Origin: CAXBCP01 sp963977005
Lineage (GTDB): Bacteria > Pseudomonadota > Alphaproteobacteria > MPNO01 > UBA830
NCBI GenBank assembly: GCA_963977005.1
Contig: CAXBMQ010000017.1
Span: forward strand, 1 to 64,000
Direction: 5' to 3'
Length of the DNA stretch: 64,000 bases
A model generated the notes under the pieces. It was given only the letters and a program-made list of their open reading frames with translations, searched no databases and was not told the DNA's origin. The position numbers and the translations under genes were made by a program. Below, in pieces: positions 34,757 to 43,028 of the stretch (the first letter of the stretch is position 1; each line of letters begins with the position of its first letter).

Positions 34757-37144
34757 TCAGGTCCGCGCTGCCGCGTCGATCGCCTTCCAGATATTCGCGG
34801 AAGTGAAGGGCATGTCCATCTGCGTTATTCCCAGCGGCGAAAGGGCATCGAGCACCGCATTTCCGACAACGGCAAGGGCCGGTACCGTCCCGGCCTCGCC
34901 GCCGGCCTTGATGCCCAGCGGGTTGGTGTCCGCGGGCGTGTCCGGCGCGACGTATATCTCGTCCAGCTGAAACGCGGGAAACTGGTCGGCGCGCGGCATC
35001 ATGTAGTCGAGGAACGAGCCGGTCAGGATCTGCCCCGATGCCGTATCGTAAATGACGTTCTCGCCCAGTGCCTGGCCGACGCCCTGCACGATGCCGCCAT
35101 GAACCTGGCCGTGCACGATCATCGGGTTCACGGCGATTCCGCTATCGTTGACGATACAGAAGTTGCACAGGGTCATTTCGCCGGTTTCGGGATCGATTTC
35201 GACCTCCGCGGCGGCGGCGCCGTAGGGAAAGGCGTTTATCCGTCCTTTCTGTTCCGCCACGGCAACGAGGCCGGTGGCTGCCGATTTGCGGAACTCCGGA
35301 AATTCCGCGAGGGCGGCCGTGACATCGAGGATAGAGACCTCGGGCGTTCCGTCCTGGTTGCCTGACGCCTGGAATTTTCCGTCGCCGAAAGATACTTCGT
35401 CTTCCGGCGACTGAAGCAGTTTTGCAGCCACCGGCAGCGCCTGGGAAATAATGTCTTTCGAAATGCGGTGGAGCAGGGTGCCCATCATACGCATCGAGCG
35501 GTCCGAATGGGTGCCGCCGCCGATCGGCAGTTCGCCGGTATCGCCCGGCGCCAGCGATATTTTCTCGAACGGAATACCAAGAAGATCGCTGACGACCTGG
35601 GCATAGGTGGATTCGTGACCCTGACCATGGTTCTGGGTGCCGGCAAAGATGCGGGTGTTGCCGTCGGCGTCGATTTCAAGCCGCGCCATCTCGAACGGTG
35701 CGCCGACCGGCGATTCGATAAACGGTGAAATCCCGATTCCCCGCAACCGGCCACGCGCCTGTGCCTCGGTGCGGCGGTTTTCAAAGTCGTCCCAGTCGCA
35801 TAACCGGGCGACATGCGCGAGCGCGCCGTCGAAATCGCACACGTCGTATGTGAGCCCGGTAGGCGTGGTGAAGGGCATCCGGTCGCGGGCGATCAGGTTC
35901 TGGGTACGGCACGCCAACCGGTCGATACCGGTTTCGGCGGCGGCCATGTCGATCAGGCGTTCCAGGACATAATGCACTTCCGGGCGCCCCGCCGCCCGGT
36001 AGGGCAGCACGGGTAGCGTGTTCGACAGATATACCTGCAACTCCTGACTGGCGTTCGGGATGTCGTATGCCGTCGTCGCAAGGCGGGACGCGTTGGCGGG
36101 CGGCGCATAACAGATCGTATGCGCGCCGATATTGCCCTGCAGGCGGAGCCGATAGGCGTTTATCCGGCCATCGCGCATCATGCCCAGTTTGCCGTCGAGA
36201 ACCCAGTCACGGCTCTGCCAGTCGCTGATAAAGGACCCGATGCGGGTATTCGTCCATTTCACCGGGCGGCCCAGACGTTTTGCCGCCCAGGCAAGGAGGA
36301 CGAATTCCGGGTTTACGTGGCCCCGGGGGCCGAAACCGCCCCCCACATCCGGGCAGATGACCCGGACGCGTTCGTTCTCGACCCGCAGCGCGCTGGCAAT
36401 CATCTCGCGGTAGCGGTGAACGCCCTGATTACCCGCCGTAATGACGTATTGGTCGTTCCCGGAATCGTATTCGCCGATGCCGGACCGTGGCTCCATTTGC
36501 CCGCCGGCGACGCGCGAGACGTCGAATGTACCGCTGACGACGGTGTCGGATGCGGCCAGGGCGCGCATGACGGCTTCCTCGTCGCCGCGGCGGTGATGAA
36601 CGCAGAGATTCCCGGGCGCCTCGGGGTGTATCTGCGGGGCATCCGGCGCGGCGGCCTGGCGGGTATCGATGACGGAAGGCAGGTGCTCTATATCGACCGT
36701 AACAAGTTCCGCCGCGTCCTCCGCGGCGGAAGCCGTTTCGGCGATTACCACGGCGAGCGGTTCGCCGACATGATGGAATTCGTCGACGGGAAGGGGCCAC
36801 TGGTTGAACTGCAGGGCGACCGGATCGTCCCCCCCGAAGGCCGGTGTCCGGAAGTCGATTGGATCGCCTTCGATAGCGCGGTGGACGACCGGACCGTGCC
36901 CGTCATCGGCATAGTCCCGGCCGGTCAGCACCGCGATCACACCGTCCGCCTGAAGCGCGGCCGAGGTATCGATGCTGAGGATACGACCGCGCGGGATATC
37001 GGCGCGCACGAACGTTGCGTAACACTGACCGGGTTTGTTGATATCGTCCGAATAGTTGCCGGCGCCGCGGATATAGCGGTCGTCTTCCTTGCGCAGGACG
37101 GATTCGCCGATCCGCCGTCTGCCCTCACCCGAAACGGGCGTCAT
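34757..37144 (-). CDS. Molybdenum hydroxylase large subunit (xanthine dehydrogenase/CoxL family)
   Basis: 795 residues from the ATG at 37144; a TTG start at 37219 is also possible, and the nearest AGGAG lies 22 bases upstream. Aldehyde-oxidase a/b hammerhead domain (about 15-135) is followed by the molybdopterin-binding part with DVGGGFG, PYRAAGRPE, GTQNHGQGHE and the C-terminal IKAGGEAGTVPA carrying the active Glu. The CO-dehydrogenase AYRCSFR loop is absent, so it is not a true CoxL. No FAD or 2Fe-2S partner subunit lies in this window. Confidence 0.85.
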   Translation of the reverse strand: MTPVSGEGRRRIGESVLRKEDDRYIRGAGNYSDDINKPGQCYATFVRADIPRGRILSIDTSAALQADGVIAVLTGRDYADDGHGPVVHRAIEGDPIDFRTPAFGGDDPVALQFNQWPLPVDEFHHVGEPLAVVIAETASAAEDAAELVTVDIEHLPSVIDTRQAAAPDAPQIHPEAPGNLCVHHRRGDEEAVMRALAASDTVVSGTFDVSRVAGGQMEPRSGIGEYDSGNDQYVITAGNQGVHRYREMIASALRVENERVRVICPDVGGGFGPRGHVNPEFVLLAWAAKRLGRPVKWTNTRIGSFISDWQSRDWVLDGKLGMMRDGRINAYRLRLQGNIGAHTICYAPPANASRLATTAYDIPNASQELQVYLSNTLPVLPYRAAGRPEVHYVLERLIDMAAAETGIDRLACRTQNLIARDRMPFTTPTGLTYDVCDFDGALAHVARLCDWDDFENRRTEAQARGRLRGIGISPFIESPVGAPFEMARLEIDADGNTRIFAGTQNHGQGHESTYAQVVSDLLGIPFEKISLAPGDTGELPIGGGTHSDRSMRMMGTLLHRISKDIISQALPVAAKLLQSPEDEVSFGDGKFQASGNQDGTPEVSILDVTAALAEFPEFRKSAATGLVAVAEQKGRINAFPYGAAAAEVEIDPETGEMTLCNFCIVNDSGIAVNPMIVHGQVHGGIVQGVGQALGENVIYDTASGQILTGSFLDYMMPRADQFPAFQLDEIYVAPDTPADTNPLGIKAGGEAGTVPALAVVGNAVLDALSPLGITQMDMPFTSANIWKAIDAAART

Positions 37145-37267
37145 GTATTCAGTGTCGATGGGTTTTCTCCTGTCTTGGGCGCGAAAGGCGCCTACAGGGA
37201 TGGGGGTGAGGGCCTTCAATCACCGTCGGGCCGGCAATGGGAGGTCTGCGTGGGCGCAGTGGCGTCG

Positions 37268-37879
37268 TTAGTCTGCGTCTTGTTCCGCACTGAGCGTGCG
37301 GTACATTTCCTGAACCCAAGTGATGCTTTCCATTTCGTTGTCGAGGATCGTACGGAGCATTTCTGCCGTCAGGGGATCGTCCTTGATCCCGTCGGCGAGT
37401 TCCAAAACGGGACTTAGAAACGCTTCACCGTCTCCAAACAGTTCGGAAAGCACTTTCAGTTTCTCGACGTCGCTGTGATCCGGAGACGCGAAGAACGGTA
37501 CTTCCTTTTCCTTTCTGACTTCAGGGATTTTGGCAGCGGATTCGCCCTTGAGTTCGGTCAGCCGCTTTTTCATCAGGCGGGCATGGAGCGCTTCGCGCCC
37601 CTGAACGGTGCGGAGCCCGCCCTGCACTGTCTGATTGGGGCTGACGTCGATCCATTTGGGAAGGTATTGCGCGACGAAGCCCTCGGTCGTGCTGTAGGTA
37701 TCGAGTAAATGCAGAATGCGCTCACGTTCGGTCGGATTCTCCTTACCGTGATAACCGACATATACGTATCGTTGTTCGGACTGTGCCTGCTGGGTGCTCA
37801 CGAAGCGCCTCCCGTTGAGTTGGACGTCTGCCTGTGGATCAAGTCTTGTATGATTGCGCACTATCGTGCCGTCGGGCAA
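37268..37879 (-). CDS. Protein of unknown function, 203 residues
   Basis: The open frame runs far upstream into the GMC gene; I place the start at a TTG at 37879 (GGGAG directly before), with GTG at 37861 as the alternative. The predicted chain is charged, soluble and mostly helical, with no signal peptide or membrane span. Helix-like segments with ExxH (EALH) and acidic residues (DNEMESITWVQEM) hint at a ferritin-like bundle, but the full ligand set is not visible. It lies between the GMC oxidoreductase and the molybdenum hydroxylase; no function can be assigned. Confidence 0.55.
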   Translation of the reverse strand: MPDGTIVRNHTRLDPQADVQLNGRRFVSTQQAQSEQRYVYVGYHGKENPTERERILHLLDTYSTTEGFVAQYLPKWIDVSPNQTVQGGLRTVQGREALHARLMKKRLTELKGESAAKIPEVRKEKEVPFFASPDHSDVEKLKVLSELFGDGEAFLSPVLELADGIKDDPLTAEMLRTILDNEMESITWVQEMYRTLSAEQDAD

Positions 37880-37905
37880 CTCCCGATTCAGGCCCTTAGG
37901 ACGGC

Positions 37906-39627
37906 TTAGGAGCGGTCCAGCAATCCCGCCGCGATCTTTTCCGCGCACATGATCGTGGGGATGTTCGTATTGGCGCGCGGCACGCAGGGAAAAAGGGAGG
38001 CATCGCATACGGTCAGCCCGTCGATGCCGTAAACGCTGCCGTCCGGCGCCGTCACCGCGAGCGGGTCGTCGGCGCTGCCCATACGGGCCGTACCGGACGG
38101 GTGCCAGCACCCGGTAACGTTGGCGCGGATGAATGCTTCCATGGCCTTCTCGTCGTTCATCAGATCGTCGAGGGTTTTTCCAAGGGTAATGAAGTTCCTG
38201 ATCGCGGCGCGCCGGATCGGCGCGGGGCCGTCCAGGATCGCCGCCAGGATATTGGTCAGTATCCGGTTTTTGGTATTCACCGCGCCGATCTTGCGAACCC
38301 GTTCCGAGTAGGCGCTGGGGAACGCGTCGGCGGCGATGTCCGCCATTGCCGGATGGGCGAAATATCCCGCCATGCGACGGACGCCCTGTGCGAGCCGCTC
38401 GTAGTCCCGGCGGTCGGCGAGCATGTTGAAATCGACATCGGGTTCCGCCGCGGGGTCGGGACTGTTCAGCAGCACGTGTCCGCGCGAATAGGGTTTGTTG
38501 CACCACATCAGGAACGACCCAAGGCGGACGCCAACCGCGTGCCAGGCCGACTTGGCGGTGACCGAGACATACATGTCGCCGGGGCCGCACTCGGCGATGT
38601 CCGAAGAATAACGGAAGGATACCTGCGCGTGGCGCCGCGTGCCCGTATCGTCCCGAAGGCGGGCGTTGGATTTGAGATAGGCCGATACGGCGATCGTCGG
38701 GTGTTCGTTCAGGTTGTCGCCGACGCCCGGAAGGTCGGCGACGACATCAATGCCCATATCCTGCAGGTGACCGCCGCGCCCGATGCCGGACCGCATCAGC
38801 AGGGCCGGCGTATGCAGCGCGCCGGTGGACACAATTGTCCGCGCACCTTTCAGCGTCAGGCGGGCCCCCTTGCTGTTCACCACCGCACCGGTGACGCGGC
38901 GTCCGTCGAATGTCAGCTTTTCTGCCGTGGTCTCGGCAAGGATATGCAGGTTCGGCCGGGCGCGGACATCCCGGTTCAGATAGCCCATGGAGGCGGAGAC
39001 CCGGGTTTCGTCCTTGTTCGAAATCGTGCTGCGGAACCATCCATCCTCGAACAGGCCGTTCTGATCTTCGACTTCCTTCAGCCCGGTATCGTTAAGGACG
39101 CCCGTTACGGCACGGGTGAATTCGGGCCAGTGGTCCTTCGGGACGCGCCGGATCGAGATCGGGCCGTCGGCGCCGTGATAGTCGTCCTGGATATCGTGAT
39201 CGGTTTCCAGCTTCCGGAAATAGGGGAGCACGTTCTCCCAGTTCCAGCCTGCGGCGCCTTTGTCTTCCCATTCGTCATAGTCGAGCGGTGAGCCGCGATT
39301 GGCCATCTGTGCATTGATCGAAGAGCCGCCGCCGACCACGCGGGCCTGTTCGAGAAAACGCGGGGTCTGGCGCTGCGCGCTGTTCGACGGCGTATGCGAC
39401 AGGCGGACCTTCAGGTCGCTCCAGTGATAGGCGGGGTTGAACGATGCGCCCATCGGGTAGGAATCCAGCATATCCGCGGGTTCGTTCCCCGGCGTATAAT
39501 CCTTGCCCGCCTCGACAAGAAGCACGTCGTTCGATGAATTCGCCGATAGCCGGTTCGCCAGGGTACATCCCGCGGAACCGCCGCCGAGAATGATAAAATC
39601 GAAGTGCTTGTTTTCGGTTTCGGCCAC
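37906..39627 (-). CDS. GMC family oxidoreductase (choline-dehydrogenase-like)
   Basis: 573 residues starting at GTG. The FAD motif FIILGGGSAGCTLANRL opens the chain and the GMC signature continues with RVVGGGSSINAQMANRG. The catalytic His lies in CWHPSGTARMG and the partner position near the C-terminus is Asn (RANTNIPTIM), as in many members. It oxidises a primary alcohol to the aldehyde or acid. It is the first gene of the six-gene minus-strand operon, diverging from the halogenase-like gene across about 245 bases. Confidence 0.92.
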   Translation of the reverse strand: MAETENKHFDFIILGGGSAGCTLANRLSANSSNDVLLVEAGKDYTPGNEPADMLDSYPMGASFNPAYHWSDLKVRLSHTPSNSAQRQTPRFLEQARVVGGGSSINAQMANRGSPLDYDEWEDKGAAGWNWENVLPYFRKLETDHDIQDDYHGADGPISIRRVPKDHWPEFTRAVTGVLNDTGLKEVEDQNGLFEDGWFRSTISNKDETRVSASMGYLNRDVRARPNLHILAETTAEKLTFDGRRVTGAVVNSKGARLTLKGARTIVSTGALHTPALLMRSGIGRGGHLQDMGIDVVADLPGVGDNLNEHPTIAVSAYLKSNARLRDDTGTRRHAQVSFRYSSDIAECGPGDMYVSVTAKSAWHAVGVRLGSFLMWCNKPYSRGHVLLNSPDPAAEPDVDFNMLADRRDYERLAQGVRRMAGYFAHPAMADIAADAFPSAYSERVRKIGAVNTKNRILTNILAAILDGPAPIRRAAIRNFITLGKTLDDLMNDEKAMEAFIRANVTGCWHPSGTARMGSADDPLAVTAPDGSVYGIDGLTVCDASLFPCVPRANTNIPTIMCAEKIAAGLLDRS

Positions 39628-39872
39628 TTGGGTTGCTCCGGGTTCCTTGTTTTTGCTTGATCTGATTTCCGTTCGCGATCTTAAAGGTTTTGTCGACGAA
39701 ATCGACCTCGACGTCGGCTTGCCGCATCAGGTGCCCCGTGTCTACAATGCGGCGATAAATGACGGTAAAATCAACTACCGGACGAGCCGAGGCCGCGACG
39801 CTGGCGGCTCTGGAATGACGACGTTGCCGCCCTGTCCGTGTCCCTTAAATACTGGAAATTGCGAGGCTCGCC

Positions 39873-41222
39873 ATTACCGATCACAATGAATTCGATGTCG
39901 CCGTCATCGGCGGCGGCCCGGCCGGGGCGACCACAGCGTGTTTCCTCGCCCGGAACGGCAGGCGGGTCGTGCTGATCGACAAGGCCCGGCATCCCCGGTT
40001 TCACATCGGCGAATCGCTTGTGCCGCATATCCTTCCGATCCTCGATCGTCTCGGTGTGACTCAACAGGTTGCGGATATCGGTGTCTACAAGCCCGGGGCA
40101 GAATTCGTCTCGCCGGAGCATGACCACCGGCAGCCCTTTTTCTTCGCCGAATCACTGGAGCCGGTACTGCCGTTTTCCTATCAGGTAAGGCGCTCGGACT
40201 TCGACGAGATCCTGTTTCGTCATGCCGAAAAAACGGGCGTCGTGCTGAAGGAGCAATACGCCGTGACCGAAGGTCTGCGCACGGCAGATGGCTGGACCCT
40301 GCAGCTCGACGGCGATGACGGCAGGTCGGAGGTTTCCGCCACCTACGTTGTCGATGCGTCCGGCCGCGACGGTTTTCTGGCACGGGCGCATGATCTCCGT
40401 GTCCGCGATAGCCGTCACAACAGCGCCGCCCTGTTCGCCCACTACGAAGGTGTCGACCCCGCCGCGTGGGGAACGCCCGGGAATATTTCGATTTACTGGT
40501 TCGAACACGGCTGGATCTGGTTTATCCCGCTGCCGGACGGGGTGACCAGTATCGGCGCCGTCTGTATGCCGGATTATCTGAAAACACGCAGCGGCAGTCT
40601 CGAAGACTTCATGGAGAGCACGTTGCGGCTTTGTCCCAAGGCGTGGGACGTGGCGAAGAACGCGGACCGGGTAAGCGCCGTCAGCGGTGCCGGCAATTAT
40701 TCCTACAAGGCCAAATCGGCCAGCGGGGACGGCTATCTTCTGGTCGGCGATTCCTATGCGTTCGTGGACCCGGTCTTCTCAACGGGTGTTTTGCTGGCGA
40801 TGAGCGCGGCGGAGCGTGCCGCGCGGACCGTCAACGACATTCTCGACCGTCCTGCGAAGGCGGCGGCCTATCAACGGCGCTATCAGCGGGAAGTCGACCA
40901 CGCGATCAAACGGGTATCGTGGTTCGTGGTCCGCTTCAACACATTGACGATGATGAATCTCTTCATGGCGCCGCGAAACCCGTTCGGGGTGAAAAACGCC
41001 GTTATCTCTCTGCTGGCGGGTGAATTTTACCGTGGCGGCACGCTGGCCGCGAGGCTCTGGCTGTTCCGGTCGATTTATACCATTTCCCGGTGGCTGAACC
41101 GGGGTGCGGACAAGCGGCGCGAGGAACGCCTGAAGGCTCTGCCGTCGCTATCGATGCCGGAAAATGAAATATCCGGCGACATGGCGACCGGCCTGGCAAA
41201 CCAACACGGGCGGCGGACTTAA
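39873..41222 (+). CDS. Flavin-dependent halogenase-like oxidoreductase (probable ATT start)
   Basis: 449 residues if begun at ATT 39873. The Rossmann FAD motif GGGPAGATTA is encoded upstream of every ATG, GTG or TTG in frame: the first standard codon (GTG 39969) would delete it. GCGAGG lies 6 bases before the ATT. The halogenase motif WxWxIP is present (WIWFIP), and GDSYAFVDPVFSTGV matches the halogenase family. The lysine that delivers hypohalous acid was not located. It could therefore be a halogenase or a monooxygenase of that family. Confidence 0.75.
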   Translation: MTDHNEFDVAVIGGGPAGATTACFLARNGRRVVLIDKARHPRFHIGESLVPHILPILDRLGVTQQVADIGVYKPGAEFVSPEHDHRQPFFFAESLEPVLPFSYQVRRSDFDEILFRHAEKTGVVLKEQYAVTEGLRTADGWTLQLDGDDGRSEVSATYVVDASGRDGFLARAHDLRVRDSRHNSAALFAHYEGVDPAAWGTPGNISIYWFEHGWIWFIPLPDGVTSIGAVCMPDYLKTRSGSLEDFMESTLRLCPKAWDVAKNADRVSAVSGAGNYSYKAKSASGDGYLLVGDSYAFVDPVFSTGVLLAMSAAERAARTVNDILDRPAKAAAYQRRYQREVDHAIKRVSWFVVRFNTLTMMNLFMAPRNPFGVKNAVISLLAGEFYRGGTLAARLWLFRSIYTISRWLNRGADKRREERLKALPSLSMPENEISGDMATGLANQHGRRT

Positions 41223-41320
41223 AAGCGCCGGGCGGGTATCCCCGCGACGGCCGGGACTTTCTTTTCCGGCCCGCCGGGGCAATCATAGTCGGACCGGGAA
41301 CAAAACAGACAGGCGGGAAG

Positions 41321-42385
41321 ATGCGGTTTCTTCAGAGAGGCGTTACGATTGCCGATGATGGCCGGGCGGCGGCAGGGTACACCCTGTTCGCGCCGCTGCT
41401 GCAGCGCGAGGCATATCTGATCGATATGGCCGGCGAGGTCGTGCATCAATGGCGCCTTCCGGGACAACCCGGCAATTACGCGAAGTTGCAGCCCAACGGG
41501 AACCTGCTGGTCTCCACCTGGATGGGCGAAGGACCCGAGGGACTTTCTGCAAAGGGCGGGCTTATCCAGGAGCTCGACTGGGACGGCAACGTTGTCTGGG
41601 AATACCGTGATCCAAACCAGCATCACGATTTTCACCGCCTGCCGAACGGCAACCTGATCTATCTGTCCTGGGAACTGATGCCCCGGGCCGCCGCAGCACG
41701 GGTTCGGGGCGGGGGTGCGGGAGCCGAGCATGCTGCAGGCGGTATCTGGGGCGATTTGCTGGTCGAGGTAAATGCAGCCGGCGAGAAGGTTTGGGAATGG
41801 CGCATCTGGGAACATGTCGAGATTGAAGACCACCCGATCATGCATATCAAAAACCGCCATGAATTCGGCCATGCAAATACGATCGCGCCGATGGGCGATG
41901 GCCGCATCGGTATCTGCTGCCGCTGTCTCGACTGGGTCGGTGTGATCGACCAGGAGAGCGGCGACCTGATCTACCAGCGCCACGAACCCGACTGGGGCGG
42001 CCCGCACGATTTCCAGATACTGGAGAACGGCAATTACCTGGTCTTCGCCAACCGCAATGCCCAGATGCCGCGTGGCTCCAAGATTGTCGAATGGTCTCCC
42101 GGGACAGATGAAACAGTGTGGGAATACTGGGGCAATCCCAGTCACACCTTCGACAGCCATTTCATTTCGGGCGCGCAGCGCCTGGCAAACGGCAATACGC
42201 TGATCTGCGAAGGGCTTTGGGGGCGGTTGTTCGAAGTGACATCCGGTGGCGATATCGTGTGGGAGTATATCTCCCCGTTCACCAGCAACGAGACGAAGGG
42301 CCAGTCTACCGGCGACCAGTCGACGATATTCCGGGCGTATCGATACGCCGCGGATTCACCCGAGATCGCCGGGCGTCTCGGCTGA
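41321..42385 (+). CDS. Arylsulfotransferase-like beta-propeller protein
   Basis: 354 residues built of repeated blade-like units ending in motifs such as GNLLVSTW, GNLIYLSW, GNYLVFAN and GNTLICEG, each preceded by WEY/WEW strands. This is the Arylsulfotransferase_2 (ASST-like) propeller pattern. The catalytic His of ASST could be one of HDFHRLP or HDFQIL, which I cannot decide. Classical ASST is exported, but no signal peptide is visible here. It follows the halogenase-like gene by 98 bases on the same strand. Confidence 0.75.
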   Translation: MRFLQRGVTIADDGRAAAGYTLFAPLLQREAYLIDMAGEVVHQWRLPGQPGNYAKLQPNGNLLVSTWMGEGPEGLSAKGGLIQELDWDGNVVWEYRDPNQHHDFHRLPNGNLIYLSWELMPRAAAARVRGGGAGAEHAAGGIWGDLLVEVNAAGEKVWEWRIWEHVEIEDHPIMHIKNRHEFGHANTIAPMGDGRIGICCRCLDWVGVIDQESGDLIYQRHEPDWGGPHDFQILENGNYLVFANRNAQMPRGSKIVEWSPGTDETVWEYWGNPSHTFDSHFISGAQRLANGNTLICEGLWGRLFEVTSGGDIVWEYISPFTSNETKGQSTGDQSTIFRAYRYAADSPEIAGRLG

Positions 42386-42397
42386 CAGGCCCGGATG

Positions 42398-42727
42398 TCA
42401 GTCGACGACGAAAAGCCTGGCCCCGGTCTTGGTCGATGACCGGTGCGGTTCGGCGTCGTCGGCCACCTGGTAGCTCATTCCCGGCGTCAGCACGAAGCTG
42501 CGCCCGTCCGCCAGCTCGGTATGCAGTTCGCCCTCGAGACAGAAAAGAATGTGGCCTTTGACGCACCAGTGGTCGGCGAGATAGCCGGGCGAGTATTCCA
42601 GCAGCCGGACGCGAATGTCGCCAAACTGCCGCGTCCGCCAGTAGGCGGCGCCGGTTTCGCCTTTGTGTTCGGTGGGTTCGACCTTGGACCAGTCGGTGTC
42701 GCCAAACGGGATATCTGTCATCTGCAT
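42398..42727 (-). CDS. DHCW-motif cupin fold protein
   Basis: 109 residues forming a single cupin barrel. The family's hallmark is read as LADHWCVKGHILFCLEGEL (about residues 50-68), with Glu and a later His in GMSYQVADDAEPH. The family has no known activity. It converges with the arylsulfotransferase-like gene (12 bases apart) and faces away from the helicase. Confidence 0.82.
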   Translation of the reverse strand: MQMTDIPFGDTDWSKVEPTEHKGETGAAYWRTRQFGDIRVRLLEYSPGYLADHWCVKGHILFCLEGELHTELADGRSFVLTPGMSYQVADDAEPHRSSTKTGARLFVVD

Positions 42728-43028
42728 CGCGGACGCTTTCTTTGGTGGGACGCTTAATTAGGTTGCTATTAACCAGTCTATGACCATATATACCCCTAAC
42801 AGCCGATACCGCCTCGTGTAGAGGGCGACAATTTCGTTACAGGATAGTCGTCAAAGGTGATCGGCAGTTAAGCAATTGTCCTTATCCGTATTGATCGTTG
42901 CACATTAGCCAGTGCCCTCAGGCACACACGCAGGCAGCTGATCTACGCGAGCTTCCTAAAATTTGAAACACCGCCGCGCGCAGTCCGCAGGGATTCGCGA
43001 TACGTGGCGGTTATAAGAAAGACCACAC
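42728..43028. promoter_or_regulatory. AT-rich divergent promoter region with helicase leader
   Basis: 301 bases without a gene. The left half is strikingly AT-rich for this genome (TTAATTAGG, CATATATACCCC near 42755-42795), a likely promoter zone for one or both neighbours. The right half contains small inverted repeats (for example GTGCC/GGCAC at 42912-42925), which could fold in the 5' leader of the helicase mRNA. Confidence 0.45.

Noticed and set aside
37880..38590. Longer N-terminal extension of the 37268 gene into the GMC gene
   Set aside because: The added residues are Arg/Pro-rich and out of frame with the GMC oxidoreductase, so I cut the gene at 37879.
40000..40100. Start of the halogenase-like gene at GTG 39969
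   Set aside because: It would remove the GGGPAG FAD-binding motif that the same frame encodes just upstream, so a start before 39906 is needed.
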